Shown: in pieces, positions 13,927 through 23,252 of the stretch | How the letters are laid out: every line of letters begins with the position of its first letter | How positions within the stretch are numbered: position 1 is the stretch's first letter | NCBI RefSeq assembly: GCF_000185725.2 | Contig: NZ_KI391953.1 | Location: forward strand, 1-64,000 | Reading direction: 5' to 3' | Length of the DNA stretch: 64,000 bases | Source of the DNA: Segniliparus rugosus ATCC BAA-974 | GTDB taxonomy: Bacteria; Actinomycetota; Actinomycetes; Mycobacteriales; Mycobacteriaceae | Program-made: the position numbers and the translations under genes | Notes under the pieces: generated by a model | What the model was told of the DNA's origin: nothing | The model's database searches: none | The model's input: the letters and a program-made list of their open reading frames with translations, nothing else

Positions 13927-14934
13927 TCAGAGCGCGCGCAGCCTCGGGGCCAGATCCCGCTCGAAGACCTCCAAGAAGCGCAACTGGTCGTGTCCGGGCG
14001 CGTGGAAGACCAAATGGTTCAAACCGAGGTCGGTGTAGAACTTGATCCTCTCCACCGCCTCGTCCGGGTCGCTCGCGACGATCCACCGCTTCGCGATCTG
14101 GTCCATCGGCAACGCGTCGGCGGCGGCCTCCATGTCCTTCGGGTCCGAGAGCGAGTGCTTCTGCTCCGCGGAGAGGGAGAGCGGAGACCAGAACCTCGTG
14201 TTGTTGAGCGCCAGCCACGGGTCCGGGTCGTAGGACAATTTGATCTCGATGAGCTTATCGACGCTGTTCACGTCGCGCCCGACCTTGTCCGCGCCCTCCT
14301 TGACGGCGGGGAGCAGCGTCTCGGTGTACAGCTCCGCGCCCTTGCCGGAGGTGCAGATGAAACCGTCGCCCGCGCGGCCGGCGTAACGGGCCACCACGGC
14401 GCCGCCCGCGCTCACGTAGATCGGAATCGGCTCGGAGGGCTTGTCGTAGATCGTCGCGTCGACGGTCCGGTAGTACTCGCCCTCGAAATTGACCCGGTCC
14501 TCGGTCCACAGCTTGCGCATCAGGTCCACCGACTCGCGCAGCCTGGCGAAGCGCTCCTTGAACTCCGGCCACTCCTTCAGGCCGACCGCCTGCTCGTTGA
14601 GCGCCTCGCCGGTGCCGACGCCGAGGAAGATCCTGCCGGGGTAAAGCTCGCCGAACGTGCCGAACGCCTGCGCGATGATCGCAGGGTTGTAGCGGAACGT
14701 GGGGGTGAGCACCGAGGTGCCGATCTGCACCCTGCTCGTGCGCTCGCCCACCGCGCCGATCCACGCGAGCGCCCACGGCGCGTGCCCGCCCGTGTACCGC
14801 CACGGCTGGAAATGGTCGCTCACCACCACGCTGTCGAAGCCGTGCCGCTCCGCCGCGACAGTGTATTCGACGAGCTCTCGCGGGCTGAACTGTTCTGCAG
14901 AGGCTTTGTAGCCGAGCTTGATCGGAAGGCTCAT
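13927..14934 (-). CDS. fgd: F420-dependent glucose-6-phosphate dehydrogenase
   Basis: A luciferase-fold (LLM) TIM-barrel enzyme of 335 residues that oxidises glucose-6-phosphate and reduces coenzyme F420, supplying F420H2 to the cell. Features typical of Fgd1: start [25 protein letters not shown] (residues about 37-45), [20 protein letters not shown] (about 105-114) and the YVSAGG phosphate-binding loop near 190. In M. tuberculosis fgd1 (Rv0407) lies close to pknG (Rv0410c), so the neighbourhood is partly conserved although pta-ackA is missing here. The ATG at 14934 is the only reasonable start. Confidence 0.95.
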   Translation of the reverse strand: MSLPIKLGYKASAEQFSPRELVEYTVAAERHGFDSVVVSDHFQPWRYTGGHAPWALAWIGAVGERTSRVQIGTSVLTPTFRYNPAIIAQAFGTFGELYPGRIFLGVGTGEALNEQAVGLKEWPEFKERFARLRESVDLMRKLWTEDRVNFEGEYYRTVDATIYDKPSEPIPIYVSAGGAVVARYAGRAGDGFICTSGKGAELYTETLLPAVKEGADKVGRDVNSVDKLIEIKLSYDPDPWLALNNTRFWSPLSLSAEQKHSLSDPKDMEAAADALPMDQIAKRWIVASDPDEAVERIKFYTDLGLNHLVFHAPGHDQLRFLEVFERDLAPRLRAL

Positions 14935-14990
14935 GGTTTCGAGCTTACTCCGCGCCTACTCCGCGCCGAGATCGTCCGGCCCCGGCGCGG

Positions 14991-16829
14991 CTACGCCCGC
15001 GCCGCCAGCTCCGCGACAGGCTTGCCGTACGGAGGGACGCCCGCGCCGACGACGCGGAAATTGCCGAAGGCGTCTTCCTCCGCGAGCCTGGCCGAGACGG
15101 CCTCGCCGCCCGCGATCTGGATCGTGAGCTCGACCGCCCCCGCCGCCTTCAGCTCGGCGACCCTGGCGTTCTTGTCGATCCTGCCGTACCAGCGGAACGT
15201 CCCGTCCGAGGGATCCTGATGCCCGCGCAAGTCAACGGAAACCGAGATCGGCTCGCCCTTCAGAACGATCTGCGCCGGGCCGGCGTAGCCCGCCTCGGCC
15301 TCCCTGGTCGCGGCGCTGGACAGCTCCCAGTCCGTCGCCTTGGCGCGGCGGGTGCGCAGCCACAGCCCGGCGGAGAAGCCCGGCCAGGCGATCGAGTTGC
15401 GCCCCTTCTCGTCCAGGTACCAGCTCTTGCAGCCGCCGATCAGCCAGACCGAGGTCGAGAGCTTGCGCTGCACGTCGCGGTTGTACGCGCGCTGGACGCT
15501 CTCGCGCAGCTCCACGCGGGTGGCCGACGAGCCTGGCGCGAGGATCCACCGGAGGGCCTGGGCGATGTAGTGCATCTGCGCCTCGATGGCGAAAATGACC
15601 GACTGATTGCCGCCGGTCGTGTTCAGCCCGACGAGGGTGAACAGGTTCGGGAAGCCGTGCATGCCGAGGCCGAGGAACTGCTCGGGCCCGTCGGCGTGCC
15701 ACGTGTCGGCGAGGGAGCGGCCGCCCCGTCCGAAGACCGGGAGGTGCAGCACGCCCTCAGTCGTCTCGAAGCCGGTGCCGAGGATCACCACGTCCGCCTC
15801 GTGCAGCGTCCCGTCGGCGCTGCGCACGCCGTTCGCGACGAACTCCGCGACGCCGCTGTGCTCCAAGGTCACGTTGGGCCGTTGCAGCGCCGGGTAGTAG
15901 GTGCTCGACATGACCACGCGCTTGCAGCCGAAGCGCCAGTCCGGGGTCAACAGCTCGCGCAGCTTCGGGTCCGGGATCTGCTGGCGCATGTGCGCCTTCG
16001 ACGCGGCCTCGAAGAACCTCGCGAAGATCTTCGGGAAGAAGAGGTTGAACACGAACGCCTCGTAGAGGAAGTAGGCCCCCGCCCGCAGGAGGCGGCGGGC
16101 CCCAGGCACATGCTTGAGGATCGCGTGCTGCCACGGCTTGATCTCGTAGTCCAGGCGCGGGAGGACCCAGTGCGGGGAGCGCATGAACACGGTGAGCCGC
16201 TCGGCCTCCTTGGCGACCTCCGGGACGAACTGGACCGCCGAGGCCCCGGTGCCGATCACCACGACCTTCTTGCCCCGCAAATCGACGTCGTGGCGCCATT
16301 GCGCGGAGTGGAACACCTCGCCCTTGAACGTCCCGAGCCCCTTGAACTCGGGGATCTTCGGCACGTGCAGACCGCCGAAGCCGCCGATCACCACGCGGGC
16401 GCTGTACCGGTCGCCGTCCGAGAGGAACACGTCCCAGCGGTCGGCCGCCTCGTCGAAGACCAGCTTCTGGACCGCGACCCCGAACCGGGTGCGGGGCGAG
16501 AGGCGGTAGTCTTCTGCCACCTTTTTCGCGTACGCGAGCAGTTCGGGCTGCGGGGCGAACAAGTTCGACCAGTCGGACTTCTGCGCGAAGGAGAACGAGT
16601 ACATCGGCGAGGTCACGTCCACCGCGCAGCCGGGGTAGGTGTTGTGCCACCAGGTGCCGCCGAAATCGTCGCCCTTCTCGACGATCAGGAAATCGTCGAT
16701 CCGGGCCTCTTTGAGCTTGACCCCGGCGCAGATGCCGGAGAATCCGGCCCCGACGACGAGCACGTCGATGAGCTTGGGCCGGGCCTGGCCCTCGGCGGGG
16801 GACGGGGCGATCTCGGGGCTGGCGGTCAT
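14991..16829 (-). CDS. Flavin-containing (Baeyer-Villiger type) monooxygenase
   Basis: A protein of 612 residues. The FAD-binding motif is VVGAGFSGICAG (about 25-37), with GTWWHNTYPGCAVD next. The Baeyer-Villiger fingerprint FxGxxxHxxxW is present as FKGEVFHSAQW (about 165-175), and the NADPH Rossmann motif is VVIGTGASAVQ. The last roughly 90 residues, after the monooxygenase fold, look like a DUF4873 appendage. It is predicted to use NADPH and oxygen to oxidise a ketone or related hydrophobic substrate in the cytosol; the substrate is unknown. ATG 16829 is chosen because GGAAGAG sits just upstream; the longer in-frame start lacks such a site. An IdeR-like core lies 119 bases upstream. Confidence 0.88.
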   Translation of the reverse strand: MTASPEIAPSPAEGQARPKLIDVLVVGAGFSGICAGVKLKEARIDDFLIVEKGDDFGGTWWHNTYPGCAVDVTSPMYSFSFAQKSDWSNLFAPQPELLAYAKKVAEDYRLSPRTRFGVAVQKLVFDEAADRWDVFLSDGDRYSARVVIGGFGGLHVPKIPEFKGLGTFKGEVFHSAQWRHDVDLRGKKVVVIGTGASAVQFVPEVAKEAERLTVFMRSPHWVLPRLDYEIKPWQHAILKHVPGARRLLRAGAYFLYEAFVFNLFFPKIFARFFEAASKAHMRQQIPDPKLRELLTPDWRFGCKRVVMSSTYYPALQRPNVTLEHSGVAEFVANGVRSADGTLHEADVVILGTGFETTEGVLHLPVFGRGGRSLADTWHADGPEQFLGLGMHGFPNLFTLVGLNTTGGNQSVIFAIEAQMHYIAQALRWILAPGSSATRVELRESVQRAYNRDVQRKLSTSVWLIGGCKSWYLDEKGRNSIAWPGFSAGLWLRTRRAKATDWELSSAATREAEAGYAGPAQIVLKGEPISVSVDLRGHQDPSDGTFRWYGRIDKNARVAELKAAGAVELTIQIAGGEAVSARLAEEDAFGNFRVVGAGVPPYGKPVAELAARA

Positions 16830-16947
16830 AAGTCTCTTCCGTTCTGCTTTTTCTTGTTCTTTTGTCTCGTCAGGAATCCGCGCCGGGCCGACCGGGGCCT
16901 GCGCCATACCGGTCTCGCGGCGGCATAACTGAGATATAAGTCTCGTC

Positions 16948-16960
16948 GTTAGCCTAACCC
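16948..16960. promoter_or_regulatory. IdeR/DtxR-like core motif
   Basis: On the minus strand GGGTTAGGCTAAC carries the central GGTTAGGCTAAC of the mycobacterial IdeR consensus (TTAGGTTAGGCTAACCTAA), but the flanking half-site bases are lost. It lies between the divergent monooxygenase and flippase-like genes and could serve either. Confidence 0.35.
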
Positions 16961-17089
16961 TGTCGCGCGGCGGGATCGATACGCCGTCGCCCACAGGCCC
17001 ACGAACATGTGATCTGTGCCATATTCGCGGCGAACGACCCCCGAGCCGGTGTGACATCATGCTTGGGATGAGCCACCCCCCGCCCCGCC

Positions 17090-18313
17090 GTGTTGAGCGT
17101 CGGCATCGCCACCGCGTTCTCCGCGGCCAGCGGGTACCTCGTGCTCCTGCTCGCCGCCCGAAGCCTGACCGAAGCCGAGTACGCGGGCTGGTTCGTCTTC
17201 TGGTCCGCGTTCGGCCTGGCCACCGGCGCGCTCAACGGCCTGCTGCACGAGAGCGCCCGCGCCGTCCGGGCCAGAGGAGAGGGCTCGTCCTCGGCTCCGG
17301 AGAACGCGGCGAAACCATTCGTCGCCGGAGCCGGCGTGGGCGCGGCGGCAGGCGGGCTCGCGCTCCTCACCGCCCCGCTGTGGGCCGGGCCGCTGTTCGT
17401 CGACGCGGGCGGAGCCGACGGCGCGCTGCCGCTCGCGGGGCTGTTCGCGGTCGGCGTGTGCTCGATCGCGGTCCAGGCCGCCGTCGGCGGACTGCTCTCC
17501 GCCGCCTACGCCTGGGCCCCGTTCGCCGTGCTCACCGTGCTCGACGCGGCCTTCCGGCTGGCCGTCGCTATCGGCTGCTCCGCGCTCGGGGCCGGTCCTG
17601 GCTGGTTCTCGGTCGCCGCCGTCGCGGGAGCCGGCTCGTGGCTCCTCCTGCTGCTCGCCTCGAAGCGGTCCCGCTCGCTCGCCTCGGCCCGCGCGGATGT
17701 GCCCATGCGGGAGTTCCTCCGTCGAGCCGGGGCCGCCATGGCCGCAGCGGCGGCCAGCGCCGTCCTCGTCATGGGCTTCCCGGTGCTGCTGAAGATCACC
17801 ACGCCGGGGCGGCTGCCCGAAGGCGCGGGGGCGCTCCTGCTCGCGGTCACCTTGACCCGCGCCCCGTTGCTCGTGCCGTTGAACGTGTTCCAAGGCGCGC
17901 TCGTCGCGTGGTGCACCGACCGGCGGGACCGCCCGTGGCGCGCGCTCGGCACGGCGGCGGGCGGGATCCTCGCCGTCGGGCTCGTCTGCGCGCTCGCCGC
18001 CGCGGCGCTCGGCCCCTGGCTGCTCTCCGCCGTCTTCCACGTCTCCTGGCCGTTCGGACGGGCCATGATGGCCGCGCTGACCTTCGGAGCCGCCATGATC
18101 GCGCTGCTCACCTGCACCGGGGTCTCCTGCCTGACCACAGACCGGGGCCGGGCGAACGCCGTTGGCTGGTGGACCGCCACGCTCGCCTCCCTCGCGATCC
18201 TGCTGCTGCCCGCGCTGCCGCAGGAGCAAATCGACCTGCGCGTCTGCCTCGCGCTGATCGTCGGCCCGCTCGTTGGGATAGCCGTTCACCTGGGCTCTTT
18301 ACGCCGCATGTAA
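17090..18313 (+). CDS. Multi-pass membrane protein, flippase/MOP-like
   Basis: A hydrophobic protein of about 407 residues with around 11-12 predicted membrane segments and few charged loops. Its opening (GIATAFSAASGYLVLLLAARSLTE) resembles the first helix of polysaccharide-exporter (Wzx/MOP) proteins, which move lipid-linked sugars across the membrane. The assigned start is GTG 17090. No good ribosome-binding site precedes it, and a C-rich run at 17073-17086 just upstream could hide a longer N-terminus if its length is misread. Function is inferred from topology alone. Confidence 0.6.
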   Translation: MLSVGIATAFSAASGYLVLLLAARSLTEAEYAGWFVFWSAFGLATGALNGLLHESARAVRARGEGSSSAPENAAKPFVAGAGVGAAAGGLALLTAPLWAGPLFVDAGGADGALPLAGLFAVGVCSIAVQAAVGGLLSAAYAWAPFAVLTVLDAAFRLAVAIGCSALGAGPGWFSVAAVAGAGSWLLLLLASKRSRSLASARADVPMREFLRRAGAAMAAAAASAVLVMGFPVLLKITTPGRLPEGAGALLLAVTLTRAPLLVPLNVFQGALVAWCTDRRDRPWRALGTAAGGILAVGLVCALAAAALGPWLLSAVFHVSWPFGRAMMAALTFGAAMIALLTCTGVSCLTTDRGRANAVGWWTATLASLAILLLPALPQEQIDLRVCLALIVGPLVGIAVHLGSLRRM

Positions 18314-18323
18314 GGTACGTCAT

Positions 18324-18869
18324 ATGCGACTGGTCCGACTGGCTTTGGCCGCCCTCCCCGTCTTCGCGCTGTGCGCCGCCCCGGCGCAGGCCTCGCCCGA
18401 GAACCCATGCCCCACCGAAAGGATCGACGACCGAGGCGACGAGTCGTGGGACAGCATGCGCGACGACACCCGCGAGGGGGAACGCGTCACCCTGCTCAAG
18501 CTCTTCAAAGCCGCGTACCCAGAAGCCACCCTCGTGCGGGAGAAACTGCTGCTCACCGCCTACGCGCCCTTCTACCCCAAAAACAGCCAGCCAACAGTCG
18601 GCGGCTGGGGCCGGATCCAGAAACGCTTCCACGACGAGCTGCCGGGGATCGGCTTCTCCCCTGCGGGGGCGCGCCGGGTCGCCGCCGACGACGCGGCCGG
18701 CTGGACCGAGCTCGCGACCCCGCCGAAGAACCTGCCCGCCGAAGCCCAGCCCTGCGAGTCCCGGCCCATCGCCCTGGTCATGATCGACGGGGCGGCGTTC
18801 CGCAAAGCGCACGTCTACGGCGAGGAATTCGACGGCGATATGTACGGGTACTTCGAGTTCAAGCCCTGA
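18324..18869 (+). CDS. Secreted protein of unknown function
   Basis: A protein of 181 residues with a clear signal peptide (MRLVRLALAALPVFALCAAPAQA, cleavage after about residue 23). The mature part has two cysteines (in NPCPTE and QPCESR) that may form a disulfide, and ends GDMYGYFEFKP. It starts 10 bases after the flippase-like gene and may be co-transcribed. I do not recognise the family. Confidence 0.7.
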   Translation: MRLVRLALAALPVFALCAAPAQASPENPCPTERIDDRGDESWDSMRDDTREGERVTLLKLFKAAYPEATLVREKLLLTAYAPFYPKNSQPTVGGWGRIQKRFHDELPGIGFSPAGARRVAADDAAGWTELATPPKNLPAEAQPCESRPIALVMIDGAAFRKAHVYGEEFDGDMYGYFEFKP

Positions 18870-18909
18870 CCTGAGGCGCTACGCCCGCTCCGGGAGCCGC
18901 GCTGGCTGA

Positions 18910-19617
18910 TTACTTCTTCTTGCGCCGGTATTCGCAGGACAAACCCATGTCGTACGCGGACATGTTGTTGCCGAGGGGGCCGGACTCCTTGTCGATTGTC
19001 ACACCGTCCACGATGAGCTCGCAGTTCCACGTCCTGGGATCGTTCGGATTGATGCGATTGCCGTTCTCGCCGAAGAACAAGAGCCCGATGCCGAGAGTCG
19101 GGTTGGCCCGGTCGCTCTCGTTGAGCGTGACCGTCTTCTCGTACGGGAAAGCGGAGCCTGTGACCTGCTCTCCCCTTCTTTTGAGCTCTGTCGAGTTCTG
19201 CCAGACCTTGATCCAGAAGTGGCCGCTCGACGCGGGCACGGGCTCGCTGAGCCAGGCCTTGAAGACAACTGTGCGCGGCCCGGCGGCCGCAGGGGAGCTG
19301 GACGACGTGCCCAGCGAGCTGGACGACGACAAGCTCGACGAGGAGAAGGCGCGAATGGACGAGCTGGTCTGCCCGGTCGGCTTCTCTTTCCCACCGCTGA
19401 GCACAGCGACCCCGATCCCGACGGCCAAGAGCAGGACGACGACTGCCACAACGGCTCCGATGATCCACGGCTTCGGCGACTTCTTCGGCCCGCCCGGCTG
19501 CCAGCCGGACCACTGCTGGCCAGGGTACGGCTGCTGCCAGCCGGGCTGCGGTTGGCCGGGGTATGGCTGCTGCCAGCCATTGCCGGGCGGATTCTGGGGC
19601 GGTTGCGGGTACGTCAT
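18910..19617 (-). CDS. Proline-rich single-pass membrane protein
   Basis: A protein of 235 residues. A cytoplasmic tail with Pro/Gln/Gly/Trp repeats (GWQQPYPGQ recurs) occupies residues about 1-48. One membrane helix follows (about 50-72, WIIGAVVAVVVLLLAVGIGV), then a Ser-rich linker (about 82-112) and an extracytoplasmic domain with two cysteines (WNCELIVDG and SLSCEYR). The plan resembles MmpS-like and other actinobacterial envelope proteins, but no family is clearly matched. Confidence 0.72.
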   Translation of the reverse strand: MTYPQPPQNPPGNGWQQPYPGQPQPGWQQPYPGQQWSGWQPGGPKKSPKPWIIGAVVAVVVLLLAVGIGVAVLSGGKEKPTGQTSSSIRAFSSSSLSSSSSLGTSSSSPAAAGPRTVVFKAWLSEPVPASSGHFWIKVWQNSTELKRRGEQVTGSAFPYEKTVTLNESDRANPTLGIGLLFFGENGNRINPNDPRTWNCELIVDGVTIDKESGPLGNNMSAYDMGLSCEYRRKKK

Positions 19618-19843
19618 CAGAGCCTCTGCAGTCTGCTAGGAGAAGGGCACGGACTCCCCTACCTCGTCCGGGTCTCCCCTCCCGAAGCGCGAGGGCGCCG
19701 CGTGCCGAGAGCGTAACACGCCGCAACCTCAGCCGACTCCGGCCTTCCAGCCTCCCTCGAGAAAACCCATTGCGCCCTCGATGCAGACCGGGCAGTATCG
19801 TCCCCCGGCCTTACAAAGGTAATGAGAAAGGGGGGCCGACATT

Positions 19844-21079
19844 ATGACTGACATCCTGGACGCTTCGCCGCCCGTCGGCGAGCAACCGCCCTTCGACAAA
19901 GACAAGAGAGTGCGCAACTTCGCCTCGTCGGTGGAGCCCGCCGTGCTCGACCAGGCCCGGCAGGTGGCGAACATGCCGTTCGTCGAGCCGTTCGTCGCGT
20001 TGATGCCCGACGCGCACGTCGGACTCGGCAGCTCGGTGGGGGCCGTGATCCCGACCAGGGACGCGGTCATCCCCGCAGCGGTCGGCGTGGACATCGGCTG
20101 CGGCATGATCGGCGTGCGGACCAGCCGCACCAAGGCGGACGTCGACGCGCGGATCGAGGCGGGGCATTCGCTCGGCGAGCTGCGCCAGGCGATCGAGGGC
20201 GCGATTCCGCTGTCGCCGGGGAATTACAACACGCGCGGCAACCGGTTCGAGTTCACCGACGCGCGCCAGCGCGAGCTGGCCGCCCTCGCCGAGGAGCTGG
20301 ACGTGGACCTGTCGCATTCGCCCAAGTGGCGGGAGCAGCTGGGCTCGCTCGGCGGCGGCAACCACTTCATCGAGCTCTGCCTTGACGAGGCTGACCGGGT
20401 GTGGCTGTTCCTGCACTCCGGCAGCCGGGGCGTCGGCAACAAGATCGCGCAGAAGCACATCAAGACCGCGCAGCGGCTGTGCAAGATGTGGCACATCGAC
20501 CTTCCGCACCAGGATCTCGCGTACCTGCCTGCAGGCACGCCCGAGTTCAGCCGGTATTTGGCCGACCTCAAGTGGGCGCAGCGCTTCGCCTACTTGAACC
20601 GGGCCGAGATGATGGACCGGTTCGCGGTCGTGTTCGCCGAATGGCTCGGAGCGGACGACGCGGGCGAAGCCGAGCGGATCAACTGCCATCACAACTACAC
20701 CGTTCTGGAACGGCATTTCGGCCGGAAGGTGTGGCTGACCCGGAAGGGCGCGGTCGCCGCGCACGAGGGCGTCAAAGCGATGATCCCCGGCTCGATGGGC
20801 ACCCGTTCCTACGTGGTCGAGGGCAAGGGCAACCCTCTCGCCCTCTGCTCCGCGCCGCACGGCGCGGGCAGGCGGTTCTCCAGGACCGAAGCGCGCAAGC
20901 GGTTCACCCTGGAGGATCTGCGGGCGCGGATGGAAGGCATCGAGTATCGGGACGGGGCCGAGTTCATCGACGAGATCCCCGACGCGTACAAGGACATCGA
21001 CCAGGTCATGGAAGACGCCAAGGATCTGGTGACCGTCCTGCACGTCCTGCGGCAGATCCTCAACGTCAAGGGGACGTAG
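19844..21079 (+). CDS. rtcB: RNA-splicing ligase RtcB
   Basis: A GTP- and manganese-dependent ligase of 411 residues that joins RNA ends with 2',3'-cyclic phosphate or 3'-phosphate to 5'-hydroxyl ends. Conserved motifs visible: MPDAHVGLG (about 48-56), VDIGCGM (about 83-89), GSLGGGNHFIEL, LHSGSRG, INCHHNYT, and SAPHGAGR, which holds the guanylylated histidine. No RtcA or archease gene lies nearby. A purine-rich GAGAAAGGGGGG precedes the ATG. Confidence 0.95.
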   Translation: MTDILDASPPVGEQPPFDKDKRVRNFASSVEPAVLDQARQVANMPFVEPFVALMPDAHVGLGSSVGAVIPTRDAVIPAAVGVDIGCGMIGVRTSRTKADVDARIEAGHSLGELRQAIEGAIPLSPGNYNTRGNRFEFTDARQRELAALAEELDVDLSHSPKWREQLGSLGGGNHFIELCLDEADRVWLFLHSGSRGVGNKIAQKHIKTAQRLCKMWHIDLPHQDLAYLPAGTPEFSRYLADLKWAQRFAYLNRAEMMDRFAVVFAEWLGADDAGEAERINCHHNYTVLERHFGRKVWLTRKGAVAAHEGVKAMIPGSMGTRSYVVEGKGNPLALCSAPHGAGRRFSRTEARKRFTLEDLRARMEGIEYRDGAEFIDEIPDAYKDIDQVMEDAKDLVTVLHVLRQILNVKGT

Positions 21080-21200
21080 CCGGGCCCGGACGGCGCCTCG
21101 CCGCGTTGCTTGCCTCGCGCGCACCACAGCGCCTCCGTGCGCCACAGCTCGCTGCGACTTGTGATCCATCCGCCTGGTTCCCTGCGGGGTCGAACAACTA

Positions 21201-21236
21201 GGCTGGGGGTATGCGGATATCCGCATACCCCCAGCC
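21201..21236. promoter_or_regulatory. Perfect 36-bp palindrome upstream of mscR
   Basis: GGCTGGGGGTATGCGGAT is followed at once by its exact reverse complement, with no spacer. It ends 25 bases before the mscR ATG. A gapless palindrome of this length suits a dimeric repressor operator (core TATGCGGATATCCGCATA, TetR/MarR-like in form) or a cruciform. There is no T tract, so it is not a classical terminator for rtcB. Confidence 0.6.
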
Positions 21237-21261
21237 GTCGTTGTGTCAGGAAGGCCGTCCG

Positions 21262-22350
21262 ATGCCGCAGACCGTCAAAGGTGTGATCTCCCGCGCCAAA
21301 GGAGCCCCCGTCGAACTCGTGGACGTGGTGATCCCCGATCCGGGGCCCGCCGAGGTCGTCGTGAAGGTCCAAGCCTGCGGAGTCTGCCACACCGACCTCG
21401 CGTACCGGGACGGGAACATCACCGAGCAATGGCCGTTCCTCCTGGGCCATGAGGCGGCGGGGATCGTGGAGACGGTCGGCTCCTCGGTCACGCATGTGCA
21501 GCCGGGGGACTTCGTCGTCCTGAACTGGCGGGCGATTTGCGGGGAATGCCGCGCCTGCAAGAAAGGCAAGCCGCAGTACTGCTTCAGCACGTTCAACGCG
21601 GAGCAGCCGATGACGCTCACGGACGGCACGGCGCTCACGCCCGCGCTCGGCATCGGCGCGTTCGTCGAGAAAACCCTGGTCCACCAGGGGCAGTGCACCA
21701 AAGTGGACCCTGCGGCGGATCCTGCGGTCGCGGGCCTTCTCGGCTGCGGGATGATGGCAGGGATCGGCGCGGCGATGAACACCGGCGCGGTGGCGCGCGG
21801 CGACTCGGTCGCGGTGATCGGCTGTGGCGGCGTCGGGTCTGCCGCCATCGCCGGTGCGCGGCTCGCGGGCGCGTCCACGATCATCGGCGTCGATCTGGAC
21901 CAGCGCAAACTCGACTGGGCCGTCGCGCTCGGCGCGACGCACACTGTGCTCTCCGGGCCGAGCGTCGACGTGCCCGAGGCCGTCAAGGCGCTCACCGGCG
22001 GCTTCGGCGCGGACGTGGTGATCGACGCCGTGGGCCGACCGCAAACCTGGGAGCAGGCGTTCTACGCCCGCGACCTCGCCGGGACGGTCGTCCTGGTGGG
22101 CGTGCCGTCCCCGACCATGCGCCTTGAGATGCCGTTCTTGGACTTCTTCTCCCACGGCGGCTCGCTCAAATCGGCCTGGTACGGCGACTGCCTGCCGGAA
22201 CGGGACTTCCCCATGCTGGTGGACTTGAGCCTGCAGGGCAGGCTGCCGCTGGAGAAGTTCGTCACCGAACGGATCGGGATCGACGACGTGGAGGAGGCGT
22301 TCGAGGCGATCCACAAGGGCCGCGTGCTGCGCTCGGTGGTCGTGTTTTAG
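21262..22350 (+). CDS. mscR: Mycothiol-dependent S-nitrosomycothiol reductase / formaldehyde dehydrogenase
   Basis: A zinc alcohol dehydrogenase of 362 residues. The catalytic zinc ligands include CGVCHTD (about 36-42) and GHEAAG; the structural zinc site is [15 protein letters not shown] (about 92-106); the NAD site is GCGGVG (about 190-195). The end of the protein, including [15 protein letters not shown], closely follows MscR (Rv2259) of M. tuberculosis, which detoxifies formaldehyde and S-nitroso compounds attached to mycothiol. ATG 21262 is preceded by AGGAAGG; the in-frame ATG at 21211 lies inside the palindrome and has no ribosome-binding site. Confidence 0.93.
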   Translation: MPQTVKGVISRAKGAPVELVDVVIPDPGPAEVVVKVQACGVCHTDLAYRDGNITEQWPFLLGHEAAGIVETVGSSVTHVQPGDFVVLNWRAICGECRACKKGKPQYCFSTFNAEQPMTLTDGTALTPALGIGAFVEKTLVHQGQCTKVDPAADPAVAGLLGCGMMAGIGAAMNTGAVARGDSVAVIGCGGVGSAAIAGARLAGASTIIGVDLDQRKLDWAVALGATHTVLSGPSVDVPEAVKALTGGFGADVVIDAVGRPQTWEQAFYARDLAGTVVLVGVPSPTMRLEMPFLDFFSHGGSLKSAWYGDCLPERDFPMLVDLSLQGRLPLEKFVTERIGIDDVEEAFEAIHKGRVLRSVVVF

Positions 22351-22997
22351 TTCTGTCTGGTCGCCAGAGCGCTGACTTTGGTGTTGTCGGCGAGCGGCAC
22401 GAACGCGCGGCTCTCCCCGTCCAGCGCGTCGATCACCCCAGCCTCGATGTCGTACACCCAGCCGTGCAGGTCGAGGCGGCCTTGCTCCAGCGCGAGCGCG
22501 ACGGTGGGGTGCGTCTTGAGGTTCGCGATCTGGGCGACCACGTTGTCGTGCACGAGCGCGTTCAGCTTCTCGTCCGCCGACGCGTACTCGCGCGCCGCGT
22601 TCACCGCCTTGGCTGAGTCCGAGTAACGCAGCCAGTGGCTGACGGCGGGCATGGAGTCGAGCGGCTGGCCCGCGGCGATGGCCTTCATCGCGCCGCAGTT
22701 CGAGTGCCCCATGATGACGATGTCCGTCACCTGCAGCGCCGCGACGGCGTACTCAACGGTCGCGGTGACGCCGCCCGGCTCGGGGCCGTAGGGCGGGACG
22801 ATGTTCCCGGCGTTGCGGATGACGAACAAGTCGCCAGGCCCCTGCTGGGTCAACAGCTCCAGCACGACACGGCTGTCCGAGCAGCTGATGAACAACGCCT
22901 TCGGGCTTTGCGTTCCGGCGAGCTTTTTGAACAGCTCCAACCGGTTCGGGTAGATCTCTTGCTGGAAGGTCAGAAATCCCTCGATGATGTCGCGCAC
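22347..22997 (-). CDS. Beta-class carbonic anhydrase
   Basis: An enzyme of 216 residues that interconverts CO2 and bicarbonate in the cytosol. Zinc ligands are in FISCSDSRV (Cys and the Asp/Arg dyad, about residues 36-44) and GHSNCGAM (His and Cys, about 95-102). The GTG start at 22997 gives [17 protein letters not shown], the usual N-terminus for the family, and AGGAGG lies just upstream; longer in-frame readings add unrelated residues. It is convergent with mscR, and their ends overlap by four bases. Confidence 0.92.
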   Translation of the reverse strand: MRDIIEGFLTFQQEIYPNRLELFKKLAGTQSPKALFISCSDSRVVLELLTQQGPGDLFVIRNAGNIVPPYGPEPGGVTATVEYAVAALQVTDIVIMGHSNCGAMKAIAAGQPLDSMPAVSHWLRYSDSAKAVNAAREYASADEKLNALVHDNVVAQIANLKTHPTVALALEQGRLDLHGWVYDIEAGVIDALDGESRAFVPLADNTKVSALATRQN

Positions 22998-23252
22998 ATG
23001 GCCTCCTGGTAGGTGTCGCTGCTCCTCCAGTATGCCCGACCTTCGCCGCAGCGTCCACAGGCACGCCTCGCCAACATTGCATCTCCGCAGGTAGAGGCGC
23101 AGACGCACCGGCGAAAGACCAGTTCCATCCGATCCGCCGCCTCCGCGTAACGTGACCGAAATCATTCACAGAGAACCCCCAGCATTCCGGAAGCGTCCTG
23201 TGACCCTCGTCTGTGAGACTGAACGAGCAACCAACGAAGCAAGGAGGCTCCT

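Noticed and set aside
17059..17089. ATG 17059 as the start of the flippase-like protein
   Set aside because: It is in another frame; it would be usable only if the C-rich run at 17073-17086 were two bases longer.
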